From positions 22,350-86,349 of the forward strand of contig JAROAZ010000027.1 of NCBI GenBank assembly GCA_029432775.1: DNA of 64,000 nt, read 5' to 3'. Under the pieces are notes generated by a model that made no database searches, was not told where the DNA came from, and saw only the letters and a list, made by a program, of their open reading frames with translations. The position numbers were made by a program, and so were the translations under genes. Position 1 is the stretch's first letter; each line of letters opens with the position of its first letter. Of the stretch, positions 35,707 to 43,314 are shown one piece after another. Source of the DNA: Pontiellaceae bacterium B12227. Its GTDB lineage: Bacteria > Verrucomicrobiota > Kiritimatiellia > Kiritimatiellales > Pontiellaceae.

Positions 35707-36252
35707 TCAGAACATGAGCAGATCGTGCGGAGCATCCACGCCGAAAAGTTTTTGGGAGAGCGCGTTCATTGTTCCCAGTGTTTCCGCTGAGAGCAGCTCC
35801 ATAATTTCTTCAATCACATCACCGCAGAGTACATAGGGTGCTCCACTGAAAACCAAATCCTTATCAATGCAGAAGCCGTAGAGCTGATATTCCTCAATTT
35901 CGCGAACCGGGAAACCTTTCACCATACAGTGGTCGATCCATTTTTCATGTTCGGTACCATACTGTTCCATGAATATGTTCTGCCGTTCGTCCATGTTGAC
36001 ATGTTCTGCAAAGTAATCCCGGATCTTCTCTCTACTGTCTTCTGACATCGATTGATGAGACTCGGTATAGCAGGAGAGGCATAAGGCATGCTCGAAGATG
36101 GTTTCGCCGTTTTTAAAGGCTTTTTCGATGAGGTAATTCGTGCCGGGCTCCATGAGATCGCAATCGCAGAGCTTACAATGGCTGATGGGTTTCCCGGTTT
36201 CAAACGACCAGAAAACTTCGGGTACCGCAATATAGTCATGATGCAAATCCAT
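35707..36252 (-). CDS. cysteine-rich protein, possible zinc ribbon
   Basis: A 181-residue protein I cannot assign. The N-terminal half holds HCKLCDCDLMEPG and, about 25 residues later, ALCLSCY, a pair of CxxC-like knuckles that could bind zinc. The remainder is acidic and helical, with YGFCIDKDLVFSGAPYVLCGDVIEEIMELL. No signal peptide is visible, so it is probably cytoplasmic. The spacing of 149 bases to the upstream HEAT gene leaves room for its own terminator, but I see no strong one. Confidence 0.72.
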   Translation of the reverse strand: MDLHHDYIAVPEVFWSFETGKPISHCKLCDCDLMEPGTNYLIEKAFKNGETIFEHALCLSCYTESHQSMSEDSREKIRDYFAEHVNMDERQNIFMEQYGTEHEKWIDHCMVKGFPVREIEEYQLYGFCIDKDLVFSGAPYVLCGDVIEEIMELLSAETLGTMNALSQKLFGVDAPHDLLMF

Positions 36253-36369
36253 GCCTGAAGCGTACGCTTCTGGCGTTTGGACGCAAGTCTTTATCCTTTT
36301 ATGTGATCAAACTCTGATGAGATTGGCATTTTTCATGCATAGGACTAATGCGTCAAAAGGAGAAGAAAC

Positions 36370-36456
36370 ATGCGTTACAAATTAGAAATACCGTTGACTG
36401 CGCGAATCGTGAATGTACTTGGAATCTGTCGGAAGCGGTTACTGTTTTCCCGATAG
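36370..36456 (+). CDS. small basic ORF, 28 residues
   Basis: A 28-codon ORF (MRYKLEIPLTARIVNVLGIC...) ending RKRLLFSR. It is basic, with a short hydrophobic middle, and could be a small membrane-binding peptide. It has an AAAAGGAGAAGAAAC leader with a strong ribosome site, unusually good for a chance frame. It lies in the gap between the cysteine-rich protein gene and ssrA, on the opposite strand to the former. Expression is not proven. Confidence 0.4.
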   Translation: MRYKLEIPLTARIVNVLGICRKRLLFSR

Positions 36457-36566
36457 CTCTGATTGAACGGGTTGACTGAGGGGTTCAACGCGTTGCGAAA
36501 CTGCTGCAACTATTTTTAAACGGCCGCCCGCCGGAACGGGTCAGACAGATCGGAAAGGAACACACT

Positions 36567-36746
36567 ATGAATATACAGGTTCCATGGAAAATGCGGATGG
36601 GAAGCGGAAGTCCATCGCCGGTGAGCAATAGCCATTGGTGGGTTCGAAAAACGTTTCAGGCCGATCTCGATGTTGCGAAGAGACCTTCGCTGATGGTCGA
36701 AGACGATCTCGACCACCTCGGATCACTGCATAAACAGCATCACTGA
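36567..36746 (+). CDS. small ORF of 59 residues before ssrA
   Basis: A 59-codon ORF (MNIQVPWKMRMGSGSPSPV...) preceded by GGAAAGGAACACACT, a good ribosome site 8 bases upstream. It contains SNSHWWVRKTFQADLDVAKRP, an acidic stretch LMVEDDLDHL and a histidine-rich end (HKQHH). It ends 82 bases before tmRNA. I recognise no family. It could be a small regulatory or accessory protein, or a chance frame. Confidence 0.45.
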   Translation: MNIQVPWKMRMGSGSPSPVSNSHWWVRKTFQADLDVAKRPSLMVEDDLDHLGSLHKQHH

Positions 36747-36828
36747 AATTTCAGCCGGAAGGCGAAAACTGATAAGTCAGATTGACGAGCGCGCTGTTTT
36801 GGTGTTCTCTCCGTCTGTTCTCATATAT

Positions 36829-37184
36829 GGGGATGACTGGTTTCGACGGGTACGTAGAAGCTTCAGTGGCGTGTCGAGGTTGGACTCCAGGCCTCGTAAA
36901 AAGGAGCCCAAAAAACATAAATGCTGACGAAAGTTACGCACTAGCGGCATAGTTCCGCTACGTCTCTACTCCGATGTCTGTTAAGAGATAGAGGCGACGA
37001 TAGCAGGCTAAGGCTTCATTCGGGTTTCCGGAATGCGGCACAAAAATTATAACAGGAAACTAGCGACCAAAGTGGCCTTGTTCGGCGGCAGCGGAGGCGG
37101 CGAATCTTTAAATGTCGAACTACACACGTAGAAGCTGCTGTAACTCTTATTCGGACGGGGGTTCAATTCCCCCCATCTCCACCA
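36829..37184 (+). ncRNA. ssrA: transfer-messenger RNA
   Basis: About 356 nt ending in CCA. The 5' end GGGGAUGACUGG and 3' end CAUCUCC-ACCA form the tRNA-like acceptor stem, and TTCAATTCC near the end is the T-arm. The mRNA-like part holds an open frame ending NADESYALAA followed by TAG, the degradation-tag consensus (DExYALAA). The exact resume codon is not identified here. It rescues stalled ribosomes with SmpB. It lies between a small ORF and the initiator tRNA gene; its own terminator follows. Confidence 0.96.
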
Positions 37185-37196
37185 ATTTGGTGGAAA

Positions 37197-37238
37197 GCCC
37201 TGTATTACTGCCTGAAAGCAATGATACAGGGCTTTTTT
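37197..37238 (+). terminator. rho-independent terminator of ssrA
   Basis: The 9-base stem GCCCTGTAT/ATACAGGGC (37197-37205 and 37224-37232) with an 18-base loop is followed by TTTTTT. It starts 13 bases after the tmRNA CCA end. Confidence 0.88.
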
Positions 37239-37364
37239 GTTTCTACTTGCTAAATTACGTGGAAGCAAAAGAGGTCAAATCTGCGATACGCGAAATACAT
37301 AGAAATACACCTTGTATGCGTCAACGCTTCCTGTAGATTGCTCGGCCTTGTTCAACAAGAAGAT

Positions 37365-37441
<77 letters not shown>

Positions 37442-37449
37442 ACTTAGAA

Positions 37450-37477
37450 GGCCGGAACACACGTTCCGGCCTTTTTT
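37450..37477 (+). terminator. rho-independent terminator after tRNA-fMet
   Basis: The stem GGCCGGAAC/GTTCCGGCC with loop ACAC is followed by TTTTTT. It starts 8 bases after the tRNA end. Confidence 0.9.
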
Positions 37478-38370
37478 ATGGGGGTTTGGTGAGATTACAG
37501 GTTTTCGAAGAAATAAATGCGACAGAGTGAAAAACCTTGAAAAATCGTCACCAAAAACCAACCAAACCACCAACCAAAGCCAACCAAAGCCAACCAGTAT
37601 TTTGGATGAAACAGCCTGAAACATGAGGCTTTAATGAATAGCCTCCTCAAAATAATTATTTCTGATGACCCGATTTTGCCTGATTGAGCACCTTTTGATG
37701 GTGGAAAAACACCCCATAGGCGCAACTTTGGGGTAGAATAGGCAATTTCCTATAGAGGAAATCACTTTTCTTGCTCCTCAGACAACCGCTTTGGGCAAAG
37801 TGTCAATCAGAGCGGCCGCGGCCTCAACGCCCAGGAAGGCTATACATAAGGGGACCGCCCCAGTGGAGAAGGAGTTGGAACGCTGGCACGTGAGGCCCCT
37901 AATCTGGATAAATCCGAGCTGCTTAAACGACTGCAAGACCTAGTCGATCAAGTTGCCGCCTAAAGTCTAATGGTCAGTGCGACTCTCTGAAAAACGGTGT
38001 GTTTTGGTGGGAAAAACCCGAAGTTTCGCCCGAATTTTTACAGAGCCATTTTTGATGAATTGAGAGTTTCTGAGAATTCGTTCACGGGAAATGCCGATGT
38101 TGTCGGGATGGTAAGCGAAGGAAATTATGCGGAGAAGGGCAGTAGTTGTTATGGAAGCTTTAAGCCGACTGATTCTGCGCATGCAAAACCCTTTGCATGG
38201 CCGTCAGGCATAGTTTTTTTTCCTGCATCCAAGGCTTGTTCATTAATTTTAGGGCGGACACCTTTTCCTTTTTTGGAGGTAGATTCCATGTGAACCGATG
38301 ATCCGGAAGTCGGAGTTATGCATAGTATTGAGGGTTTGGGACGATCCCTTGCTATGGATAAAATGGGCAC
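37478..38370. other. gene-poor stretch with possible gene remnants
   Basis: About 890 bases without a credible complete gene. It contains a short low-complexity repeat (37551-37595). One plus-frame tail of about 31 codons at about 37870-37962 ends in KSELLKRLQDLVDQVAA and a stop; it reads like the end of a decayed gene. Other open frames here lack ribosome sites or recognisable content. This may be scar tissue from past insertions beside ssrA and the tRNA gene, but no direct attachment-site repeat was recognised. Confidence 0.5.
37551..37595. repeat. CCAACCAAAG-type short tandem repeat
   Basis: Degenerate tandem copies of CCAACCAAA(G), with two exact CCAACCAAAG units at 37570-37589 and related CCAAAAACCA and ACCAAACCAC units before them. 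Function unknown. Confidence 0.7.
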
Positions 38371-38388
38371 AATGTAAAACAATGCAAA
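38371..38388. promoter_or_regulatory. candidate LacI-family operator upstream of the regulator gene
   Basis: AATGTAAAACAATGCAAA, exactly repeated at 39557-39574. It includes a tandem TGTAAAACAA / TGCAAATAAA, two 10-base units one helical turn apart. The position 42 bases before the LacI-type start fits autoregulation. Confidence 0.55.
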
Positions 38389-38429
38389 TAAAGATTGTTT
38401 GCCTTCAGGCTCTTTGGTAAACGTGTTGT

Positions 38430-39491
38430 ATGCCGAGACGAAGCTTAACTGATATGGGTGTTGATGTGGGTTCTGCCAATCTGAGTGAGATTGCGGAGCG
38501 CCTGGATATCTCGATTGCCACGGTATCCCGTGCCTTGCGGGGCATCAAAGGGGTGCATCCGGCCACGCGGGCACGGATCTTAGAGGCGGCGGATGAGATG
38601 GGATATGTGCGCGAAAGCAGGGCGGAGGTATCTACCCGTTCGGTATTGGTGCTTGCACAAACCCTTGGGATTAATGATGCGGTTCAGGATGTTCTTTCCG
38701 GGATCAGTGAGGCAGCCATAGAAACCAACAGTATGGTTATGACCCATGTTTTACCATTTGAACGTTGCGCTGAAATCCTGGATCCGTCCCGCCAGTTACC
38801 TGCCCTGAGCAAGGGTGCGGTGGATGGGGCGTTACTGGTCAGCAGGTGGCCGGACGAGGTAGTGGAGGGTATCGTCCGTAAACTCCCTGTGGTTTCTTTG
38901 ATTCATCAATATCCTGTAGATGGCATTGATCGGGTTGGTATTGATAACGAAATGGGGATGAGGAAGATTGTCGGCCATTTGGTGGGTTTGGGGCATAGGA
39001 AAATAGGGTTTTTTGGCCTGCATCCGGATATGAGCTGGTCGCGCGCACGCTACGGCGCTTATGTTGAGGCGCTGGTTGACCAGAGGCTTGCCGAGGGCAT
39101 TGATTGCACGATATCCATCTCGCTGGAGGAGGCGATGGATGAATCCATGATTGATGCTTTCTCCTACGTATCACGGATTAAGGAGATGTTGGGTCGGGGT
39201 ATGACCGCACTGGTTTGTTCGAACGATCTCCTTTGTTACGGAATCATCGACGCATTGATGAAGTCCGGAATCCGTGTGCCGGATGATATTTCCCTGTCCG
39301 GCTTTCATTTTCAGTCTAACCGTCCGGGAATGCCTGAGTTGACTACTGTTTCTTTGTCGTCGGCAGAGCTGGGTTCTGCGGCATTGCGGCGGTTGGTGCG
39401 TCGCCTTGAGGCTCCGAGTGAGGCTGGCCGCGCCATCTTGTTGCCCTGCGGGTTGGTTGTTGGTTCAACGACCTCTGCACTGCCCGCATAG
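38430..39491 (+). CDS. LacI-family transcriptional regulator
   Basis: A 353-residue regulator. The N-terminal HTH and hinge (SEIAERLDISIATVSRALRGIKGVHPATRARILEAADEMGY) are at about residues 18-60. The periplasmic-binding-protein-like ligand domain follows (LVLAQTLGINDAVQDVLSGISEAA, ALVCSNDLLCYGIIDALMKSGIRVPDDISLSGF). It lies before the long glycan-degradation cluster, in the same direction, and should control it by sensing a sugar. The candidate operator at 38371 and its exact copy at 39557 flank the gene. The start ATG has no good ribosome site; the ATG at 38454 is an alternative. Confidence 0.92.
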   Translation: MPRRSLTDMGVDVGSANLSEIAERLDISIATVSRALRGIKGVHPATRARILEAADEMGYVRESRAEVSTRSVLVLAQTLGINDAVQDVLSGISEAAIETNSMVMTHVLPFERCAEILDPSRQLPALSKGAVDGALLVSRWPDEVVEGIVRKLPVVSLIHQYPVDGIDRVGIDNEMGMRKIVGHLVGLGHRKIGFFGLHPDMSWSRARYGAYVEALVDQRLAEGIDCTISISLEEAMDESMIDAFSYVSRIKEMLGRGMTALVCSNDLLCYGIIDALMKSGIRVPDDISLSGFHFQSNRPGMPELTTVSLSSAELGSAALRRLVRRLEAPSEAGRAILLPCGLVVGSTTSALPA

Positions 39492-39556
39492 GTCATTTCC
39501 CCTTGTAGCCCGATTTCTGTAACATTGCTGCATCTTTGGACACTCATTTTTCTGAA

Positions 39557-39578
39557 AATGTAAAACAATGCAAAACAA
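39557..39578. promoter_or_regulatory. candidate LacI-family operator upstream of the glycan cluster
   Basis: AATGTAAAACAATGCAAA is repeated exactly from 38371, and here continues as TGTAAAACAATGCAAAACAA: two near-identical 10-base units. A third partial unit TGTAAAAAAA lies at 39591-39600. It is 120-140 bases before the first structural gene, a suitable place for a repressor site. Confidence 0.55.
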
Positions 39579-39697
39579 AAGGGAAAATATTGTAAAAAAA
39601 AGCTTGTCGTTGCACTGGTTCCGTATATAAATGTTCGCCGTAGCTCGGTAAAGGTGGCGCGGTGCCGTTTCCCGGGGATAACTGAAGAGGTGTTTAG

Positions 39698-41497
39698 ATG
39701 AGTACAATGAAAAGATGGTTGGTTGTCGGTTTCGTGGCACTGTTTGAGCTGTTTTCGCATGCGGAGAGCGTGCCGATGGGGACGTTTGCAGCAATTGGAG
39801 CGGATGTCGACTTCACGGTTGGCGGAGCGAGCGCGTCCGGTTTTACGATGACCTATGCAAATGAGTCGGATGGTCGAGGGGATTGTGCCGCCCGCAGCGC
39901 GGCCGCTGTGCTGTTTACCCAGGTGGGCGACAAGCTGACGTACCGCTGCACCTACGATAACATTGCCAACAGCACGAACCGCAACAATACACTCCGCTTC
40001 AGCTTTGATTTCGGCAGCGCGGCCTGCATCCACTTTATCACGGGTTACGGAGAGGCGGGGATTGAGGCCGGTGGAGGCGGAATCGCCATTGACGGGCGCG
40101 TCAACTACAACCTGACCGGGAATCCGTTCTCGACCGGCACCACGGTGGGAGGCGCGGACTATGAGTTTGTCACCAATAAAACATCGCTGGCGTTCAACAA
40201 CGGGAACACAATTGATGCTACCATTGAACTGACTGTGGTTGATATTGACGGCACGGATTATGACTATCAGGTGGATGTAACCTATGCCAGCGCAACCGAA
40301 ACCTCGATGCTGTCACGCACGGTTATTGATATTCCGGCCAACTCGATTGATGCGGTCTATCATCTGTCGAATGATAACTTCCTTCAGATTGCGGGCGACA
40401 CCTGGTCGGTCACCAATGCAGCGCTCGATTTTAAAGCCTATGTTGTTCCTCCGGATTTTACACTAAATTATTTTGAAATCGGCGGCGATGCGGATTCCTA
40501 TGTCACCAATCTCAGCAGTTCGGGTGCGACCCATAAGTATATTTCCGATACGGATGGCAAGCACGACACTGGTATTGCAACCACCATTGATGGTAGCAGC
40601 GGGGTGACGATTACGAATGTCGGTGACAAACTGGTCTACAGCTTTACCTACCAAGATCTGGTGGTGACGCCGAACAATAACGGTGCCCAGCCCATGCGCG
40701 TCGGGTTTGATTTCGGCAGCGATGCCTGCCTGATCCACCGCACGGCCGTTGGAAGCCAGTCGGATCTGACCTTTTGGGCAAACGATAACGGCAACCCGTT
40801 CTCTTCCGGAACCAAGCTGAGTACACTCGCTACCTGGTCGGATTTCGATCACAGAACGATTCGGTTTGATGATGGGAACTTGATCAGTGCCACGGTTTCC
40901 CTGACGTTGCAGGCGGATCATGGCGACGGCACCTACGACTATCTCTATGAGGTCACCTATGTCGGTGCTTCGCATCAGAACTCGGCGAGTCAGACGTTTA
41001 CCAATATTGCCGCCAACACGGTGGGGCGTTTGTTCCACGTCTCCAACGAGTCGATCATGAATGTAACGGGGGATGAATGGACTGTTGCTAACGCTACGCT
41101 CATCTATGAGCCTTATACGCTTCCGCCGACCGCTCTCGAATCATGGATGAGCGATTACGGGATAACCAATCTGTATGTCGACACGGATAATGATGGTCTG
41201 GACGACCTTGGTGAATATGCCTTCGGCGGCGATCCGACCAACTCGGGAAGCCTGGGAGTGCAGCCGTCCCTGCAAAGCAACGGCGGCCTGAAATACATCT
41301 ATCAAGTGATCGCCGATACGAACATAGCCCATCAGGTTGTAACTGAAACCGATTTGGTTGTTGGCGGGGGCAGCATCAACGTGACTCTCGATGGTTCCGG
41401 CCCCGCTGCGGATTCGGCGTTCATAGCCTACACCAACTCCGTGGATACGTCGGTTGAAACCGCCGGTTTCCTGCAGGTGGAAATATCGGAAAACTAG
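39698..41497 (+). CDS. secreted protein with two copies of an unfamiliar domain and a Ca-binding-type C-terminus
   Basis: A 599-residue exported protein with a signal peptide to about residue 23. Two homologous units of about 215 residues (about 25-250 and 255-470) each contain a FDFGS(A/D)AC(I/L) strand, a GNPFS(T/S)GT turn, and a YDY(Q/L)(V/Y)(D/E)VTYA end. After them, ESWMSDYGITNLYVDTDNDGLDDLGEYAFGGDP introduces a calcium-binding-like C-terminal module. Its ATG has a GAAGAGG leader. It is the first structural gene after the LacI gene and shares its domain with the next two proteins. Possibly a carbohydrate-binding protein; no family name is known to me. Confidence 0.78.
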   Translation: MSTMKRWLVVGFVALFELFSHAESVPMGTFAAIGADVDFTVGGASASGFTMTYANESDGRGDCAARSAAAVLFTQVGDKLTYRCTYDNIANSTNRNNTLRFSFDFGSAACIHFITGYGEAGIEAGGGGIAIDGRVNYNLTGNPFSTGTTVGGADYEFVTNKTSLAFNNGNTIDATIELTVVDIDGTDYDYQVDVTYASATETSMLSRTVIDIPANSIDAVYHLSNDNFLQIAGDTWSVTNAALDFKAYVVPPDFTLNYFEIGGDADSYVTNLSSSGATHKYISDTDGKHDTGIATTIDGSSGVTITNVGDKLVYSFTYQDLVVTPNNNGAQPMRVGFDFGSDACLIHRTAVGSQSDLTFWANDNGNPFSSGTKLSTLATWSDFDHRTIRFDDGNLISATVSLTLQADHGDGTYDYLYEVTYVGASHQNSASQTFTNIAANTVGRLFHVSNESIMNVTGDEWTVANATLIYEPYTLPPTALESWMSDYGITNLYVDTDNDGLDDLGEYAFGGDPTNSGSLGVQPSLQSNGGLKYIYQVIADTNIAHQVVTETDLVVGGGSINVTLDGSGPAADSAFIAYTNSVDTSVETAGFLQVEISEN

Positions 41498-41578
41498 TTG
41501 GTAACAAGTGCAGGTCCCGTGCTTGCACCCACTCGCAATTTGTTCCAAGAACATCAGGTACTACATAAAGGAGAAATC

Positions 41579-42403
41579 ATGAAGGCAACGATTAGAATAG
41601 AAGTTATCGCAACGGTGCTTCTGGCAGCGTGTACATTTTCTGCAACTACATGGGCGGATACGGTTGTACTCGGAACCTATGGCAAGCTCGGTGCAGATGT
41701 GAATGTCGCAGTCAGCGGAGCCTCGAACGGCGGCGCGACCATGACCTACGCCACCGATACAGATGGCAGGTATGACAGCGGAATATTTTCCTATACCGAT
41801 TCCGCCAAGGGTGGCGTCACATTCGCGAATGTCGGCGACAAGCTGACCTACAACTTTACCTATACGGGTATCGTTGCATCGGGGAATCTCACTACACCGC
41901 AGTTCCGGACGGGATTTGATTTCGGCTCGACGGCGTTCCTCTATCACACCACCTCGGTCGGAACGCAAAGTCGCCTTGAATTCAAGTCGAATACCACTGG
42001 AAATCCGTTCACTGGAGGCAGTCAGACGGGGGCCACCATTATGGATTGGTCAGACTTTGCACATAAGGCGATTCGCTTTGATGACGGCAATGTGATCGAC
42101 GGCACCGTATCGCTAAGCCTGAATGCGGATCACGGCAACGGCACCTATGATTATCTGTACGAGGTGTCCTATGTAAACGGAGCCACTTCAAACTCGGCTA
42201 GTCGGGTGTTTTCCGGCGTGACCGGCAACAATGTGGTTAATCTCGCCCATCTTTCAAACGTCAGCACCATGTCAGTGGCCGGGGATACGTGGACGGTGAC
42301 CGGAGCATCCGCAGAATTTACCGCGATACCGGAGCCGGCCACCCTTGGCCTGGTTGCCGCGTTTGGCGGAGGTGTTCTGTTCCTTCGCCGATTGATGATG
42401 TAG
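41579..42403 (+). CDS. PEP-CTERM secreted protein with the same domain
   Basis: A 274-residue protein. The start at 41579 (MKATIRIEVIA) has an AAAGGAG leader and a signal peptide ending ATTWA. The body is one copy of the domain found twice in the upstream protein (VGDKLTYNFTYTG, RTGFDFGSTAFLYH, GNPFTGGS, IRFDDGNVIDGTVSLSLNADHGNGTYDYLYEVSY). The C-terminal IPEPATLGLVAAFGGGVLFLRRL is a PEP-CTERM sorting signal: motif, membrane helix, basic tail. It should be anchored transiently and then processed by an exosortase. Secreted or surface-exposed; glycan binding is inferred. Confidence 0.85.
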   Translation: MKATIRIEVIATVLLAACTFSATTWADTVVLGTYGKLGADVNVAVSGASNGGATMTYATDTDGRYDSGIFSYTDSAKGGVTFANVGDKLTYNFTYTGIVASGNLTTPQFRTGFDFGSTAFLYHTTSVGTQSRLEFKSNTTGNPFTGGSQTGATIMDWSDFAHKAIRFDDGNVIDGTVSLSLNADHGNGTYDYLYEVSYVNGATSNSASRVFSGVTGNNVVNLAHLSNVSTMSVAGDTWTVTGASAEFTAIPEPATLGLVAAFGGGVLFLRRLMM

Positions 42404-42514
42404 TTTCGGCTATACTTGAATGCAAAAGCAGGGGGATGGTTTACGCCCCGTTTCATGGTAGCTTGAGTTGTCGGACAGGCGCCATGGTGCGCCCGGTTTG
42501 ATGGAAGGATAAAA

Positions 42515-43246
42515 ATGAAGAAAACGATGATTGCTGCATTGTTTGCATTCGCTGTCGCCGCTGCGATGGCGGGAGAGGTAAAGCATTCGAAGTGGGCGGA
42601 AACGGGCAGTGATCCGGACAACACATTTCTCGGCCATGGAACCTCCGGGTTTTCCCAGCAGTTCGGGGATAACACGGAGCGAGCAGATATGGGAGCTCGC
42701 ACCAGTTTTGACTCCCCGGTCGTGCTGGACGCTAAAAACAATCCTGTGCTGAAGATGTCTTTGAAGGTGAAAGACATTAAAAACTCGGGAGAGAGAGGTT
42801 CAAACAATGCCTTTCGGATCGGCTTCCGCAATGATGCCGAAGGAAAAGAGAACGATGCAACCGTTCACTACATTTTCGGGTACGGTGCCGGTTATCGGAG
42901 CGATTTCCGGTTTGGCGGCTGTTCCGGCAAAGCCAACGAATATGCCCAGGGCACCGCAACCGATGCGAATCAAATGTATGGCTCCCGGCTGGAAAACGGT
43001 GGAGAGAGCGAAATCACCGTTTTTTTGGAGTATAAAAAAGAGAATAGCGACGGCACTCACACCTATCGGGTGATTGTCCAGTGGGATGAGTCGATTTGGG
43101 AATCTGAAATCATACGAAACACCGACACGTGGAACGGCGCTTATGTCCTGACCAATCTCTCGGTACTCGAAGCGGCAGGCGACGGCTACACCGTAAGCGA
43201 TGTAAAGATTGAGGCCGGGAAGCTGAAATCCCCTTCATTGTATTAG
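42515..43246 (+). CDS. secreted protein, diverged relative of the two upstream
   Basis: A 243-residue protein with signal peptide MKKTMIAALFAFAVAAAMAG and a GGAAGGA ribosome site 5 bases before the ATG. It keeps the shape of the shared domain: FRIGFRNDAEG for the FDFGS strand, GTHTYRVIVQW for GTYDYLYEVTY, and VLEAAGDGYTVSDVKIEAG for the M(N/S)V(A/T)GD(E/T)WTV end. It lacks any C-terminal sorting or Ca-binding module. Probably a free periplasmic or extracellular domain protein; function unknown. Confidence 0.75.
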   Translation: MKKTMIAALFAFAVAAAMAGEVKHSKWAETGSDPDNTFLGHGTSGFSQQFGDNTERADMGARTSFDSPVVLDAKNNPVLKMSLKVKDIKNSGERGSNNAFRIGFRNDAEGKENDATVHYIFGYGAGYRSDFRFGGCSGKANEYAQGTATDANQMYGSRLENGGESEITVFLEYKKENSDGTHTYRVIVQWDESIWESEIIRNTDTWNGAYVLTNLSVLEAAGDGYTVSDVKIEAGKLKSPSLY

Positions 43247-43314
43247 CCGCAAGAGGTGGAGGCGTTGTTGCAACACCTTGTTTGCGGGGAGTAGTTTTAT
43301 GAAGGTAAATTCAT

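Noticed and set aside
37860..37963. Short plus-frame tail reading KSELLKRLQDLVDQVAA as a gene end.
   Set aside because: Only about 31 codons after a stop, with no family match I can name; mentioned in the gene-poor stretch but not called as a gene.
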